DNA of 64,000 nt from Candidatus Gastranaerophilales bacterium (GCA_947625495.1 CANQOQ010000011.1:1-64000), one strand, 5' to 3'; shown: positions 9,272 to 19,743, counted from the first letter of the stretch. Numbers and translations are program-made. Notes: a model not told the origin generated them from the sequence alone.

Positions 9272-9529
9272 CTACATATACTGTTCTTCTTGAATAGCGA
9301 CAGCACATATTTGTGTTGATTGAATGCAGACCCTTTTAACAGGTCCAAGCGTATTTTTTTCTATAAGTTTAGGAGTTTGAGAATTCAATTTTAATATTTG
9401 CGTAAGTTCGTCATATAGTTCCAAAGGATTTTCTACATATAAAACTATCGGAGCAGTAGTTCCTTTAAGAAAAACCAATACAGATAATCTTTTTTTTACT
9501 TGCGTTCCCTGATTAAACGGCTGCGGCAT
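9272..9529 (-). CDS. Conserved-looking hypothetical protein, 85 residues
   Basis: An 85-residue protein with no recognised domain. Reverse-strand ATG is preceded by AAAAAGGAGTTTAAT, a strong RBS. The sequence alternates short hydrophobic strands (RLSVLVFLKGTTAPIVLYV, ICAVAIQEEQYM), which suggests a small alpha/beta fold rather than a membrane protein. Its stop directly abuts the stop of the convergent CDF gene. It may be the last gene of a minus-strand unit with the SGNH protein 46 bases upstream. Function unknown. Confidence 0.7.
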   Translation of the reverse strand: MPQPFNQGTQVKKRLSVLVFLKGTTAPIVLYVENPLELYDELTQILKLNSQTPKLIEKNTLGPVKRVCIQSTQICAVAIQEEQYM

Positions 9530-9575
9530 ATTAAACTCCTTTTTATTAAAATATTAATAAATTCAGCAATAAAAA

Positions 9576-10517
9576 TCAAGATTTAATTAATTTTTTTCGG
9601 GCAATAGCATCAACAATGACATTCCATGCCGCTCCTCTGGGATGAGTGTCATTTTTAAAATGGTATATTTCATCTTCGAGATTAATTTTTTCGTCTAATA
9701 ATTCATCCGTTTGATAGTATTTCCAGCCGGCATTTTCAACCATTTTTTTAAATTCTTCAGAATGAGTTTCGTTATAAGCAATAAATATAAAATTACAGTT
9801 AGGATAACGCCTTATTAAAATATCGTGACTTTCTTTTAATATTTCAGACATTAAAATACAATTATTTTTATAATTACTTTTGGAATTTTTGATTTTATCT
9901 GCTATATTATGAAATGTTTTAAAAATATAAAATCCATGAATAAAATCAGGTTTGGTATTTGCAACTTTTAAAGTATTATTTTTAACATAAATATATCTGA
10001 AATTAATAACATTAAAAAAAATATTTCCCCAATAAAAATTATTCAATCGGTTTAAATGGTCATTTATAAAGATATAAATGACTGTATTTATGTCTTTATC
10101 GGGTATTGAGGAAATATTTAAATCGGTATCCGTTTCTTTTAATTGCATTAGCATATTTTGAAGTCCCCACCCCGAAAATGCTCTATTATATACTTTAGCA
10201 TTAAATTTATTCGCCAATTTATAAGAAAAAGTCTCATTTTCATTTAAAGAAGCACCATAAACATAAGAACAGCCGAACAAAAGAATTTTATTTTTTACAA
10301 TACCATTGGTAGGAAGGGCAACTGGTCTTAAAAAAGATGAATTAAAATAATTTTTAAATAATCTGCACCGAAAATTGTATTTTACATCCTTATTAAAATC
10401 AAAATCAGAAGTTGAAATCTGTTTAAAATAAGAATATTTATTAATTTTATAAAATGAAAATTCAATAGCAGCAATTACTAATAAAAAAACAAATATTATA
10501 AAGCATGTTTTTTTCAT
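9576..10517 (-). CDS. Membrane-anchored SGNH-fold hydrolase/acyltransferase-like protein
   Basis: A 313-residue protein with an N-terminal hydrophobic segment (residues 4-20, FIIFVFLLVIAAIEF) followed by an SGNH domain facing the periplasm. Block I is LLFGCSYVYGASL with the probable nucleophile Ser84; Gly in block II is in NRAFSGWGLQN; block III is IFINDH (Asn152); the C-terminal dyad is NDTHPRGAAW (Asp290, His292), a DTH arrangement like that of alginate O-acetyltransferases AlgX/AlgJ. It may add or remove acyl groups on an exported glycan. The gene is nine bases downstream of a small gene. A paralogue lacking the serine is at 47912. Confidence 0.75.
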   Translation of the reverse strand: MKKTCFIIFVFLLVIAAIEFSFYKINKYSYFKQISTSDFDFNKDVKYNFRCRLFKNYFNSSFLRPVALPTNGIVKNKILLFGCSYVYGASLNENETFSYKLANKFNAKVYNRAFSGWGLQNMLMQLKETDTDLNISSIPDKDINTVIYIFINDHLNRLNNFYWGNIFFNVINFRYIYVKNNTLKVANTKPDFIHGFYIFKTFHNIADKIKNSKSNYKNNCILMSEILKESHDILIRRYPNCNFIFIAYNETHSEEFKKMVENAGWKYYQTDELLDEKINLEDEIYHFKNDTHPRGAAWNVIVDAIARKKLIKS

Positions 10518-10526
10518 AAAATTTTC

Positions 10527-10754
10527 TTATAAATCAAGTATTGCTTCTATTTTATCATATTTATTAATTATACTACAAATCATACGTTTAAGTATAATTA
10601 CAAGGTTTTCCGTATCAATTCTGTTTACGTCTGAATCTTCACTGATACATTTATTTAAAACATTAATAAGACTTTCAATAATAGTAAGATCAATACCTAC
10701 AGATTGGATTTTGGATTCAAGTTGTTCAATATTGTTAATTTTATTTTCTTTCAT
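10527..10754 (-). CDS. Small hypothetical helical protein, 75 residues
   Basis: A 75-residue acidic, probably all-helical protein (for example NNIEQLESKIQSVGIDLTII) with no recognised domain. The start is supported by a near-consensus RBS, TTAAAGGAGGCAAA, directly before the ATG. It is the first gene of a minus-strand unit with the SGNH protein. Nothing in the sequence tells its role. Confidence 0.65.
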   Translation of the reverse strand: MKENKINNIEQLESKIQSVGIDLTIIESLINVLNKCISEDSDVNRIDTENLVIILKRMICSIINKYDKIEAILDL

Positions 10755-10835
10755 TTTGCCTCCTTTAATTTTATATTAAAATACTAACATATTTTCCAAT
10801 TTAATACAACTAATATTTTTTATTTAAGTTTTTTG

Positions 10836-10841
10836 TATAAT
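10836..10841 (+). promoter_or_regulatory. -10 element for dapB
   Basis: TATAAT at 10836-10841 with TG just before it (TTTTGTATAATAAAT), 23 bases before the dapB ATG. The AGAGAGGT ribosome binding site lies between. No clear -35 is seen. Confidence 0.5.
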
Positions 10842-10864
10842 AAATAAAAAAAGAGAGGTAAATA

Positions 10865-11662
10865 ATGATAAAAATAGGAGTAGTTGGTGCGCTTGGGAAA
10901 ATGGGCAGAGAGGTCGTTAAAGCAGTTTTAAATGCCGATGACACTGAATTAGTTATGGCTGTTGATATAACAGGTGAAGGAACAGACATCGGAGTTGCTG
11001 CAACAGGAAAAGCATGCAATGTAGTAATTGAAACGGATTTAGAAAATGCAATGAAAACAAAAAATCCTGATATCGTAATTGATTTCACGCAGCCTTCAAC
11101 AATATATGAACACACTCTTACCTATATTAAAAACCACATAAAATCAGTAATAGGAACAACAGGTTTAAAAGATAAAGAGATTGAAGAATTAAGAAAATTA
11201 TCAAAAGAAAATAATACGGGCTGCTTAATTGCACCTAATTTTTCAACGGGAGCCGTATTACTTATGATGTTTGCAAAACAAGCTGCAAAATATTTTAACA
11301 ATGCTGAAATAATAGAACTGCATCATAATCAGAAAAAAGATGCACCATCAGGAACAGCCATTAAAACAGCTCAATTAATGGCGGAATCAAATCCCGATTT
11401 TACACTTGGGAACTGCAAAGAAACAGAATTACTGGAAGGTGCCAGAGGCGCTAAATCAGAAGCCAATATTCATATACATTCAGTCAGAATGCCGGGGTAT
11501 ATAGCATCAGAGGAAGTAATATTCGGAGCCTCGGGGCAGATATTAAAACTAGCTCATCACACAATGGAGCGCTCCTGCTATATGGCAGGTATACTTCTTG
11601 CCGTCAGATATTTAAATGATAACAATGAATTTATATACGGGCTTGACAATATAATGCAATAA
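10865..11662 (+). CDS. dapB: 4-hydroxy-tetrahydrodipicolinate reductase
   Basis: A 265-residue enzyme that reduces hydroxytetrahydrodipicolinate in lysine and meso-diaminopimelate synthesis. The dinucleotide-binding loop is GVVGALGKMGREV at the N-terminus. The substrate-binding ELHHNQKKDAPSGTAIKTA stretch (about residues 155-173) carries the catalytic His-His and Lys. The C-terminal HSVRMPGYIASEEVIFG and HHTMERSCY are also typical. It pairs functionally with the LL-diaminopimelate aminotransferase at 20876. A hairpin terminator follows. Confidence 0.97.
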   Translation: MIKIGVVGALGKMGREVVKAVLNADDTELVMAVDITGEGTDIGVAATGKACNVVIETDLENAMKTKNPDIVIDFTQPSTIYEHTLTYIKNHIKSVIGTTGLKDKEIEELRKLSKENNTGCLIAPNFSTGAVLLMMFAKQAAKYFNNAEIIELHHNQKKDAPSGTAIKTAQLMAESNPDFTLGNCKETELLEGARGAKSEANIHIHSVRMPGYIASEEVIFGASGQILKLAHHTMERSCYMAGILLAVRYLNDNNEFIYGLDNIMQ

Positions 11663-11691
11663 AAAGAGAGGCATTTAGCCTCTCTTTTTTT
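11661..11691. terminator. Intrinsic terminator between convergent dapB and ilvC
   Basis: Inverted repeat AAAAAGAGAGGC / GCCTCTCTTTTTTT with a five-base ATTTA loop. The A- and T-runs on both sides let it work in both directions, ending dapB and ilvC. It is the only clear terminator found at a convergent junction in the window. Confidence 0.9.
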
Positions 11692-11707
11692 AATTAATAA
11701 TATTTAA

Positions 11708-12721
<1,014 letters not shown>

Positions 12722-12751
12722 TTAACAATTTTGTTTATTTAAGCTCTTTTT

Positions 12752-12780
12752 AGTGTAAACCTCACAAAAAACATAGTCAA
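12752..12780 (-). promoter_or_regulatory. Sigma-70 promoter of ilvC
   Basis: On the minus strand, TTGACT (12780-12775), a 17-base spacer and TACACT (12757-12752), a near-consensus promoter 46 bases before the ilvC ATG. Back to back with the ilvB promoter. Confidence 0.8.
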
Positions 12781-12814
12781 TAATTTATAAATATAAATAT
12801 TTATGACTAAAAAT

Positions 12815-12843
12815 TTGCACTAAAATTTTTATGCGGTTACAAT
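12815..12843 (+). promoter_or_regulatory. Sigma-70 promoter of ilvBN
   Basis: TTGCAC (12815-12820), exactly 17 bases, then TACAAT (12838-12843), 28 bases before the ilvB ATG. The leader is too short to hold a peptide-based attenuator. The 34 bases between this and the ilvC promoter are AT-rich (ATAAATATAAATATTTAT) and could bind a shared regulator; that is inference. Confidence 0.8.
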
Positions 12844-12870
12844 TTAAATAATACAAAAATGGAGAAAAAT

Positions 12871-14616
12871 ATGACTGCCGAGCAAATTCAAAAAACCGAG
12901 AAAATGACAGGAGCAAGGATGTTTTTGGAGTGCCTCAGAAAAGAAGGGGTGGATAAAATTTTCGGTTACCCGGGAGGTGTCATTCTCCATATATATGATG
13001 AACTATATAAGTGCGATTTTATAAAACATTATCTTGTAAGACATGAACAAGCTGCCGTACACGCAGCAGAAGGTTATGCAAGAATAACGGGGAAACCGGG
13101 AGTAGTTCTGGTTACGTCAGGCCCCGGAGCCTGTAACACCATAACAGGAATCGCAAACGCATACTATGACAGTTACCCGCTGGTAGTTTTCACGGGGCAG
13201 GTAGATTCTAAATTAATAGGGAACGATGCTTTTCAAGAATCAGATATAGTAGGTATTACCCGTACATGCTGCAAGCATAACTATTTGGTAAAAAATATAA
13301 GTGAACTGCCGAGAGTAATAAAAGAATCATTCCATATCGCAAGTACAGGGAAACCGGGCCCCGTTGTAGTATCACTTCCTAAAGATGTATTAACGGCAAA
13401 AACAGATTTTAATTATCCCGATAAAGTAGTACTTCCGGGGTATAATCCGACTTATGAAGGACACCCGATACAATGCAGACGTGCCTTAAAACTGCTTTGC
13501 GAAGCTCAAAGACCTGTTATAATTTCAGGGGGCGGGGTTATTCATTCCAATGCTTGGATGGAGATAAGGGAACTTGCGAAAAAATTAAACATACCGACGG
13601 CTACAACACTAATGGGTATAGGAACATATCCTCAGGATGATGAACTTTCACTAGGTATGCTCGGTATGCACGGAAATTACTGGGCCAATCTTGCCGTAAG
13701 TAATTGTGATGTACTGTTTGCAGTAGGAACAAGATTTAATGACCGTATTACGGGATGTTTAAAACGTTTTTGTAAAGACGCTCAGGTAATTCATATTGAT
13801 ATAGACCCATGCTCAATCAGTAAAAATGTACACGTTGATATCCCGATAGTAGGCGATGCCAAAAATGTATTAAATGTTATGTTAAATGAATTTAATACGG
13901 GAAAATATACTTATAATCAGGACTTAAGAAAATTTTGGATAAAACAAATTGATTCTTGGAAAGAAAAAAGAGTAATAAGAGCTGTTGAAAACGGTATAAT
14001 GAGTCCTCAATCGGTTATAGAACATATTTATAAAAAGACAAAAGATATGAACCCGATAATAGCAACAGAAGTCGGGCAGCACCAGATGTGGACGGCACAG
14101 TTATTTAAATTCAATAAGCCCAGACAACTTGTAACATCAGGCGGTTTAGGCACAATGGGATTTGGATTTCCCGCTGCAATGGGAGCACAAATTGCTGATA
14201 AAGACAGACTTGTATTTAACATTGCAGGCGATGGCAGTATTCAAATGAATATTCAGGAGCTTATGACCTGCGTAGACTACAAAATTCCAGTTAAAATAGC
14301 CGTAATTAACAACGGTTATTTAGGAATGGTAAGACAGTGGCAGGAAAAACTTTTTGATAAACATTACTCGCAAACTCACATATCATCACCTGATTATGTA
14401 AAGCTTGCAGAAGCTTACGGAATATTAGGTATACGAGTAACGGAAGAATCAAAAATAGATGAAGCGCTTGATAAAGCAATAGCTTATGACGGTCCCGTTA
14501 TTTTGGACTTTATAGTTGAACCGTTTGAAATGGTTTATCCATGGGTATTAGCAGGTCAGCCGTTAAATGAAGTGCTTATGTCAAACAATGCTCCTGAAAC
14601 AGAGAGGAGAGACTAG
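12871..14616 (+). CDS. ilvB: Acetolactate synthase, large (catalytic) subunit
   Basis: A 581-residue thiamine-diphosphate enzyme making acetolactate and acetohydroxybutyrate. The N-terminal PYR domain has the catalytic Glu in RHEQAAVHAAEGYAR; the central domain binds FAD (GTRFNDRITG); the C-terminal domain has the ThDP motif GDGSIQMNIQEL through NNGYLGMVRQWQ. An in-frame ATG at 12859 would add four residues, but GGAG at 12861-12864 is placed 6 bases before the ATG at 12871, so that start is chosen. Followed after two bases by ilvN. Confidence 0.97.
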   Translation: MTAEQIQKTEKMTGARMFLECLRKEGVDKIFGYPGGVILHIYDELYKCDFIKHYLVRHEQAAVHAAEGYARITGKPGVVLVTSGPGACNTITGIANAYYDSYPLVVFTGQVDSKLIGNDAFQESDIVGITRTCCKHNYLVKNISELPRVIKESFHIASTGKPGPVVVSLPKDVLTAKTDFNYPDKVVLPGYNPTYEGHPIQCRRALKLLCEAQRPVIISGGGVIHSNAWMEIRELAKKLNIPTATTLMGIGTYPQDDELSLGMLGMHGNYWANLAVSNCDVLFAVGTRFNDRITGCLKRFCKDAQVIHIDIDPCSISKNVHVDIPIVGDAKNVLNVMLNEFNTGKYTYNQDLRKFWIKQIDSWKEKRVIRAVENGIMSPQSVIEHIYKKTKDMNPIIATEVGQHQMWTAQLFKFNKPRQLVTSGGLGTMGFGFPAAMGAQIADKDRLVFNIAGDGSIQMNIQELMTCVDYKIPVKIAVINNGYLGMVRQWQEKLFDKHYSQTHISSPDYVKLAEAYGILGIRVTEESKIDEALDKAIAYDGPVILDFIVEPFEMVYPWVLAGQPLNEVLMSNNAPETERRD

Positions 14617-14618
14617 TT

Positions 14619-15122
14619 ATGAAACATACAATTTCCGTACTTGTTAAAAATGAAGCAGGTATTCTCTCCAGTGTTTGCGATTTGTTTTCCACAAGAGGAT
14701 TTAATATTGAAAGTTTAACGGTCGCAGCTACAATTGACCCTACATTTTCACGTATAACCATTGTTACAAATGGTGATGACGTTGTAATAGAACAAATTTG
14801 CAAGCAGTTAAACAGATTAATTAATACAATAAAAGTTGTAGAACTTCCAAAATCAGCCGATAAATGTATAGATAGAGAATTGATTCTTTGCAAAGTTACT
14901 GCTAAAGATGATGCAAGGTCTGAAATTCTCAGGATTTCTGAAATTTTCGGAGCCAAAATAATTGATGTATCACCTGATACATACACTCTTGAATACAGCG
15001 GTGATAACAGGCAGGTAATGGCTATAATTGCACTTCTAAGACCGCTCGGCGTAAAAGAGCTGGTTCGTTCGGGTATGGTTGCTATAACCAGAGAAAATCA
15101 ATTTATTAATTTGCATAAATAA
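14619..15122 (+). CDS. ilvN: Acetolactate synthase, small (regulatory) subunit
   Basis: A 167-residue regulatory subunit (IlvH/IlvN type). It has an N-terminal ACT domain (HTISVLVKNEAGILSSVCDLFS, valine-binding site, here spanning the first 25 residues) and a C-terminal ALS-ss-C domain with ELILCKVTA and GVKELVRSGMVAITR. RBS AGAGGAGA lies within the end of ilvB. It confers valine feedback control and full activity on IlvB. Confidence 0.97.
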   Translation: MKHTISVLVKNEAGILSSVCDLFSTRGFNIESLTVAATIDPTFSRITIVTNGDDVVIEQICKQLNRLINTIKVVELPKSADKCIDRELILCKVTAKDDARSEILRISEIFGAKIIDVSPDTYTLEYSGDNRQVMAIIALLRPLGVKELVRSGMVAITRENQFINLHK

Positions 15123-15133
15123 AAGGAGTAATT

Positions 15134-15541
15134 ATGAAAAAAATATTTTCTTTGATAATTGCATTAATTGCAATTTTTAGTATTTCTTTTGTTGATTTTA
15201 ATTCGACAACAATAGTAAATAATAGAGTTGAAGCAAAAGAAGTCCAGCAGGTTAGAGCGCTTCATATACTTGTACCAACTCAAGAGCAAGCACTTGAAAT
15301 TAGAAAAGAAATAATGACGGGACAAAATCAGCAAGAAATCTTTGAAAATTTTATGAATGCCGCAAAAAAATATTCTAAATGCCCCTCAGGTAAAGACGGC
15401 GGAATATTAGGCTGGTTCTCAAAAGGAGAAATGGTTCCTGAATTTGAACAGGCCGCATTTAATCTTCCTAACGGTCAGGTATCAGAACCCGTTAAAACCC
15501 AATTCGGCTGGCATTTAATTTATGTTATTTCAAAAAAATAA
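15134..15541 (+). CDS. Exported parvulin-type peptidyl-prolyl isomerase
   Basis: A 135-residue protein with an N-terminal signal peptide or membrane anchor (IFSLIIALIAIFSISFV, residues 4-20) and a parvulin domain from about residue 42 (RALHILVPT, CPSGKDGGILGWF, QFGWHLIYV). It closely parallels the cytoplasmic protein at 339 but has the export signal, so it probably assists folding of periplasmic or outer-membrane proteins. The end overlaps the convergent phosphopantetheinyl transferase gene by 17 bases, with no terminator seen. Confidence 0.9.
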   Translation: MKKIFSLIIALIAIFSISFVDFNSTTIVNNRVEAKEVQQVRALHILVPTQEQALEIRKEIMTGQNQQEIFENFMNAAKKYSKCPSGKDGGILGWFSKGEMVPEFEQAAFNLPNGQVSEPVKTQFGWHLIYVISKK

Positions 15542-15983
15542 TATTTAAGTTTATATCCTGTTTTTTATTTGATACAACAGATATCATGTAATCATCGGAA
15601 AAGACTTGAGAGATAAAAGATTGGACTTTGCCTTGGAGTTTATAAGAAGCTTCATACAAAGTCCATTTTTTATAAAATTCTTCTATTGTATTTTCTTTTA
15701 ACTGAAAATTCATTCTTTTTGCAATGGCAATATAATCTCTTTTTTTTATTTTTTCTATGTCAAAGCCGACTATAGATGAATCAAAACACACTGCTGCTAT
15801 ACATTCCGAGTGAGATATACTGAACTCAATATCTGAATACTTAAATTTAGGTTTATTATTTATTATTTCAAGTTCAGAATTTTTTATTTTATATAAATTT
15901 TTAGCTGCATATTCAATAATAAACCTGCTTTTTTCGTGCTGATTATTTTTTGAATTTTCGCAAATTGAATAAATTAAATCCAT
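15525..15983 (-). CDS. 4'-phosphopantetheinyl transferase (Sfp-like, short)
   Basis: A 152-residue protein with the 4'-PPTase motifs FSISHSE (about residue 53), SIVGFDIEKIKKRDY (Asp and Glu magnesium ligands) and FYKKWTLYEASYKLQG, the W-x-x-x-E-A-x-x-K signature. It attaches the phosphopantetheine arm of CoA to an acyl or peptidyl carrier protein. It is shorter than Sfp (about 220), lacking most of the N-terminal half-domain. It is the last gene of a three-gene minus-strand unit, starting one base after the endonuclease gene's stop. Confidence 0.8.
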   Translation of the reverse strand: MDLIYSICENSKNNQHEKSRFIIEYAAKNLYKIKNSELEIINNKPKFKYSDIEFSISHSECIAAVCFDSSIVGFDIEKIKKRDYIAIAKRMNFQLKENTIEEFYKKWTLYEASYKLQGKVQSFISQVFSDDYMISVVSNKKQDINLNIIFLK

Positions 15984-15984
15984 A

Positions 15985-16815
15985 CTATAAACTCATATAA
16001 TAATCTTTTAAAAGTTTTGTATCCTCTTCTATATTCGGGCTTTCACAGACAAGAACACCTTTAACATCAAAATCTTTTAAGGCTTTTAAAAGGTCTTTAT
16101 AATTCATGTCGCTTTCATTAAATATAAGATGATTTTTTTCACCCTTTTGCCCGTACTCAATACCTGCAGCGTGTATGTGCATATTATTTAAGATATCACT
16201 GCCCAGCTCTTTTGCGCAATAATCAAGCATTTTAGAAAAATCATCATAAGTGTTAAACCCTCCGTTAGAACGGGCATGGATATGAGCAAAATCAATACAG
16301 GGAAGAACCTGCTTAAAGTTTTTGGAAAGTTCAACAATTTCCTCTAATGTTCCCCACTGAGTCCCTTTACCCGTAGTTTCAGGGCGAACCCAAATATTAT
16401 TACCTTCTTCATCAAGTATCTTGCAGATTTTTTCCATTGAATTATAAACGGTTTTATAAACTTCATCAACAGGATTTTTCATATAAAATGCAGCATGGAA
16501 TGTAATACTGTATGCACCTATATTACTGCCCATACGTGCCGTTTCAAGTATTCTTATAATACTTGCGTCGATTTTTTCCTGTTCTTGAGAATTTAAATTT
16601 ATATAATACGGGCCATGACAGGTCAATTTTAAATTATTTTGAGCGGCAAAAGACTTTACAAGTTTTTGGTTTTGTTCCGTCATTCGTACACCATGTACAA
16701 ATTCAACTTCAAGTCCGTCAAGGTCCATATTTTTTATAATATCAAGCCCTTCTTTATACCCCTTGCCTTCACTTGATAAAGGGAGTCCTGCCGTTACGAA
16801 ATGAAGTTTATCCAT
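15985..16815 (-). CDS. nfo: Endonuclease IV-like AP endonuclease (TIM barrel)
   Basis: A 276-residue xylose-isomerase-like TIM barrel. The metal-binding and catalytic motifs of endonuclease IV are recognisable: TCHGPYYINL (near residue 84), ITFHAAFY, RPETTGKGTQWGTLEEIVEL, PCIDFAHIHARS, HIHAAGIEYGQKGEKNH and CESPNIEEDTK. The spacing fits the shorter archaeal-like EndoIV group, cleaving DNA at abasic sites. A sugar isomerase/epimerase of the same fold is the alternative, but the ETTGKG and CIDFAH motifs favour Nfo. It overlaps the upstream formyltransferase gene by eight bases. Confidence 0.78.
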   Translation of the reverse strand: MDKLHFVTAGLPLSSEGKGYKEGLDIIKNMDLDGLEVEFVHGVRMTEQNQKLVKSFAAQNNLKLTCHGPYYINLNSQEQEKIDASIIRILETARMGSNIGAYSITFHAAFYMKNPVDEVYKTVYNSMEKICKILDEEGNNIWVRPETTGKGTQWGTLEEIVELSKNFKQVLPCIDFAHIHARSNGGFNTYDDFSKMLDYCAKELGSDILNNMHIHAAGIEYGQKGEKNHLIFNESDMNYKDLLKALKDFDVKGVLVCESPNIEEDTKLLKDYYMSL

Positions 16816-17752
16816 TATTTAAGATTTCTCCTTTTTTAGGTTTAAGCCTGTCAATAAAATCCGAAGCGGAAGTAATAAAGAATCCCGCATACTGAACAGA
16901 TTCAATATCAATCATATCTTTTCCGCAGGCAACTCTAAAATGTTTTTTTGCTTCTACAATAGTACCTGCTTTAAAATTATGCTTTTTTTTGACAACAGAA
17001 GCCGAATTAATTCTCAGTAAAAAGCCCTTGTAAGAAGTAAAAGCGCCTATATATGGATTTAAAGCTCTGATAAATCTTTCAATATCTTCAGCGGGCGTAT
17101 TCCAGTCAATATAAACATTACCTTTTTCAAGAGAAAGCGCCTCCGCTTTTTTATAGTCATTATCTTTAGGCTGAGGCTTTCTCGGAAACTCATGGGTTTC
17201 ATAGTAATCAAGTGCTTCAAAAAGCATAGATGCGCACATTTCATTAGTTCTATAAAACAAAGTTCCCATTGTTTCATTTTCATCTATGGAAAATCTGTAT
17301 TGAGAAATAATATCACCGGTATCAAATTCTTCATCCATGTAATGAAGCGTAATAGCAGATTCTTCTTCACCATTCATAATAACGTGAGAATAAGGATTTG
17401 CGCCTCTATAATCAGGAAGTTTTGAAGGGTGAAGATTAATAAAACCGTCCTTTGTTAATGACAAAAGCTCTTTTGGAAATTTTTTATTATATGATGCAAC
17501 TACACCTATATCGGCATTTAAATCTCTGATTTTATCCAGAAACTCTTTATCTGATAAATCAAAGTCATAGTCAATTATGTTTAGATTTAATTTCTTAGCA
17601 AAATTAACCATTAAAGAATAAGAAGGATCATTTTTCGGAGGCGGAACAACAGCCGCCACGTTTATTCCTTTTGCGGTTAATTTATTTAAACAAACTAATG
17701 CCATATCAGGCATGCCTACAAATAATATTCTTTTTGTATAATTTTTTCCCAC
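16808..17752 (-). CDS. Formyltransferase (methionyl-tRNA formyltransferase-like)
   Basis: A 314-residue two-domain protein with a GTG start. The N-terminal domain has FVGMPDMALVCL and FINLHPSKLPDYRGANPYS, the Asn-x-His catalytic pair and SLLPxxRG-type loop; DEEFDTGDII supplies the third catalytic residue (Asp). The C-terminal domain (from about residue 205, with RALNPYIGAFTSYKG) resembles the Fmt/ArnA C-domain. It could be Fmt itself, formylating initiator Met-tRNA, or a sugar-N-formyltransferase; the NLHPSKLP form is seen in both. No other fmt lies in the window. Confidence 0.72.
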   Translation of the reverse strand: MGKNYTKRILFVGMPDMALVCLNKLTAKGINVAAVVPPPKNDPSYSLMVNFAKKLNLNIIDYDFDLSDKEFLDKIRDLNADIGVVASYNKKFPKELLSLTKDGFINLHPSKLPDYRGANPYSHVIMNGEEESAITLHYMDEEFDTGDIISQYRFSIDENETMGTLFYRTNEMCASMLFEALDYYETHEFPRKPQPKDNDYKKAEALSLEKGNVYIDWNTPAEDIERFIRALNPYIGAFTSYKGFLLRINSASVVKKKHNFKAGTIVEAKKHFRVACGKDMIDIESVQYAGFFITSASDFIDRLKPKKGEILNNG

Positions 17753-17848
17753 TCTGTTTTCCCTCGTAAGTAAATTATATCAAAAAATTACTTTTATTTT
17801 ATGCTTGTTTTTAATAAAATACAAAAGAGAGAATACGAGGTGAAAGTA

Positions 17849-19114
17849 ATGCTTGATATTAAAATAATCAGAGAAAATCCTGATAAAGTAAATGAACTTT
17901 TAAAAAGAAGAAATCCTGAACTTTCAATTGACCCGATAATTGCAATTGATACAAAAAGGAGACAAGTTCAAACAAAAGCCGATGAATTAAGAGCAAAAAG
18001 AAAGAATATGTCTCAAGAAATCGGGATGTTAAAAAAACAAGGGCAAAATACCGATAAAATTCAAGCCGAAGTTAAAGAAATGGGAGATGAAATAAAGGCT
18101 CTTGAAGAACAAGAACAACAGCTTGATTTGGAGCAAAGGAACCTTCTTCTTTCAACACCAAATATACCTGATGAAACAACTCCTATAGGATTATCGGAAG
18201 ATGACAACGTTGAAATAAAAAGAGTAGGCGAACCGAAAAAAGTTAATTTTGAGCAAAAACCTCACTGGGATATTTGTACACAAAAAGATATAGTTGATTT
18301 TGAAAGAGGAGTTAAACTTTCTCAATCAAGATTTTCGCTTTATAAAGGAAAAGGCGCACAGCTTGAACGTGCAATAATAAACTTTTTCCTCGATGTTCAC
18401 ACTCAAGAACACGGATATCAGGAAATTATGCCGCCTGTAATGGTAAACGCTGCAGCTATGACAGGAACAGGTCAGCTTCCTAAATTTGCTCAAGATATGT
18501 ATAAATGTGAAAATGAAGATTTATACTTAATACCTACGGCAGAAGTTCCCGTAACAAATATATATTCGGGCGAAATATTAAATGAAGATGATCTTCCCAT
18601 GTATATGACGGCATATACACCATGCTTCAGAAGAGAAGCAGGCTCGGCTGGTAAAGATACAAGAGGTTTAATCCGCCAGCACCAATTTAATAAAGTAGAA
18701 CTTGTTAAATTAACAACGCCAGAAACAAGTGTTGAAGAACATGAAAAATTAACAAGAAACGCTGAAAGAATCCTTGAACTTCTTGAACTTCCATACAGAA
18801 GAGTAGCACTGTCAACGGGAGATATAGGATTTTCGGCAAGAAAATGCTTTGACCTTGAAGTTTGGCTTCCTTCTTATAACTCATACAAAGAAATTTCAAG
18901 CTGTTCTAACTTTGGAGATTTTCAGGCAAGAAGAGCCAATATAAGATACCGTTCAAAAGAAACAGGCAAACCTGTTTTTGTTCATACACTAAACGGGTCG
19001 GGACTTGCTGTCGGAAGAACTTTTGCAGCAATACTCGAAAACTTCCAGAATGAGGACGGAACTGTTACCATACCTAAAGTATTAAGGAAATATACGGGCT
19101 GGGATATATTATAA
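17849..19114 (+). CDS. serS: Seryl-tRNA synthetase
   Basis: A 421-residue class II synthetase. It starts [14 protein letters not shown], the family N-terminus, preceded by GAGGTGAAAGTA; an in-frame ATG at 17801 would add 16 residues that do not match and is rejected. An N-terminal antiparallel coiled coil (about residues 30-105) binds the tRNA-Ser variable arm. Class II motifs 2 ([24 protein letters not shown]) and 3 ([20 protein letters not shown]) are intact; these are cited as key residues rather than full blocks. It heads a long run of overlapping genes to 26794. Confidence 0.97.
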   Translation: MLDIKIIRENPDKVNELLKRRNPELSIDPIIAIDTKRRQVQTKADELRAKRKNMSQEIGMLKKQGQNTDKIQAEVKEMGDEIKALEEQEQQLDLEQRNLLLSTPNIPDETTPIGLSEDDNVEIKRVGEPKKVNFEQKPHWDICTQKDIVDFERGVKLSQSRFSLYKGKGAQLERAIINFFLDVHTQEHGYQEIMPPVMVNAAAMTGTGQLPKFAQDMYKCENEDLYLIPTAEVPVTNIYSGEILNEDDLPMYMTAYTPCFRREAGSAGKDTRGLIRQHQFNKVELVKLTTPETSVEEHEKLTRNAERILELLELPYRRVALSTGDIGFSARKCFDLEVWLPSYNSYKEISSCSNFGDFQARRANIRYRSKETGKPVFVHTLNGSGLAVGRTFAAILENFQNEDGTVTIPKVLRKYTGWDIL

Positions 19115-19743
19115 TGGAAAAAGGACTGTTTATAACATTTGAAGGAACTGACGGCTGCGGGAAAACAACTCAAATTAATAAAGTTAAATCATTCTTAACT
19201 TCAAAAGGCTATGAAGTTGTTGTAACAAGAGAACCCGGGGCATTAGATATCGGACAAAAAATACGAGATATCCTGCTTTATCATGAAGGAACAGTCTCCG
19301 ACAGATGTGAAATGTTCTTGTTTCTGGCAGACAGAAGCCAGCATGTAGATACTTTTATAAAACCGTATTTGGAAGCAGGCAAAATTGTACTATGCGACAG
19401 GTATACAGATTCGACCATAGCCTATCAAGGATTCGGCAGAGAACGTGATATTAATCTGTTAAAAGAACTTAACGATATTGCTACCGGAAAATTAATGCCT
19501 GATTTGACTTTTTTATATGATGTTTCAATTGAAACCGCACAAAAAAGACTGGGCGATGAAAGAGACAGAATGGAATCCATAGGTACTGATTTTGATTTAA
19601 AAGTAAGAAACGGATATAAAAGGCTAAGCGAAGAAAATCCTGACAGAATAAAAATGATTAATGCAGAACAACCTATTGAAAAAGTTTATGAAGAAACAAT
19701 ATCAATAATATCTGAATTACTGGATAAAAGGAGTAATAAATGA
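19114..19743 (+). CDS. tmk: Thymidylate kinase
   Basis: A 209-residue dTMP kinase. It has the P-loop FEGTDGCGKTTQ at residues 8-19, the dTMP-binding TREPGA and the DRYTDSTIAYQGFGR segment. The lid region follows with DERDRMES, a form without extra arginines like that in many Gram-positive-type TMKs. The ATG overlaps the serS stop by one base (TAATG), so translation is coupled. Confidence 0.96.
   Translation: MEKGLFITFEGTDGCGKTTQINKVKSFLTSKGYEVVVTREPGALDIGQKIRDILLYHEGTVSDRCEMFLFLADRSQHVDTFIKPYLEAGKIVLCDRYTDSTIAYQGFGRERDINLLKELNDIATGKLMPDLTFLYDVSIETAQKRLGDERDRMESIGTDFDLKVRNGYKRLSEENPDRIKMINAEQPIEKVYEETISIISELLDKRSNK

Noticed and set aside
17801-17848. Longer serS start
   Set aside because: The 16 extra residues are not family-like, and GAGGTGA is correctly spaced only for the ATG at 17849.
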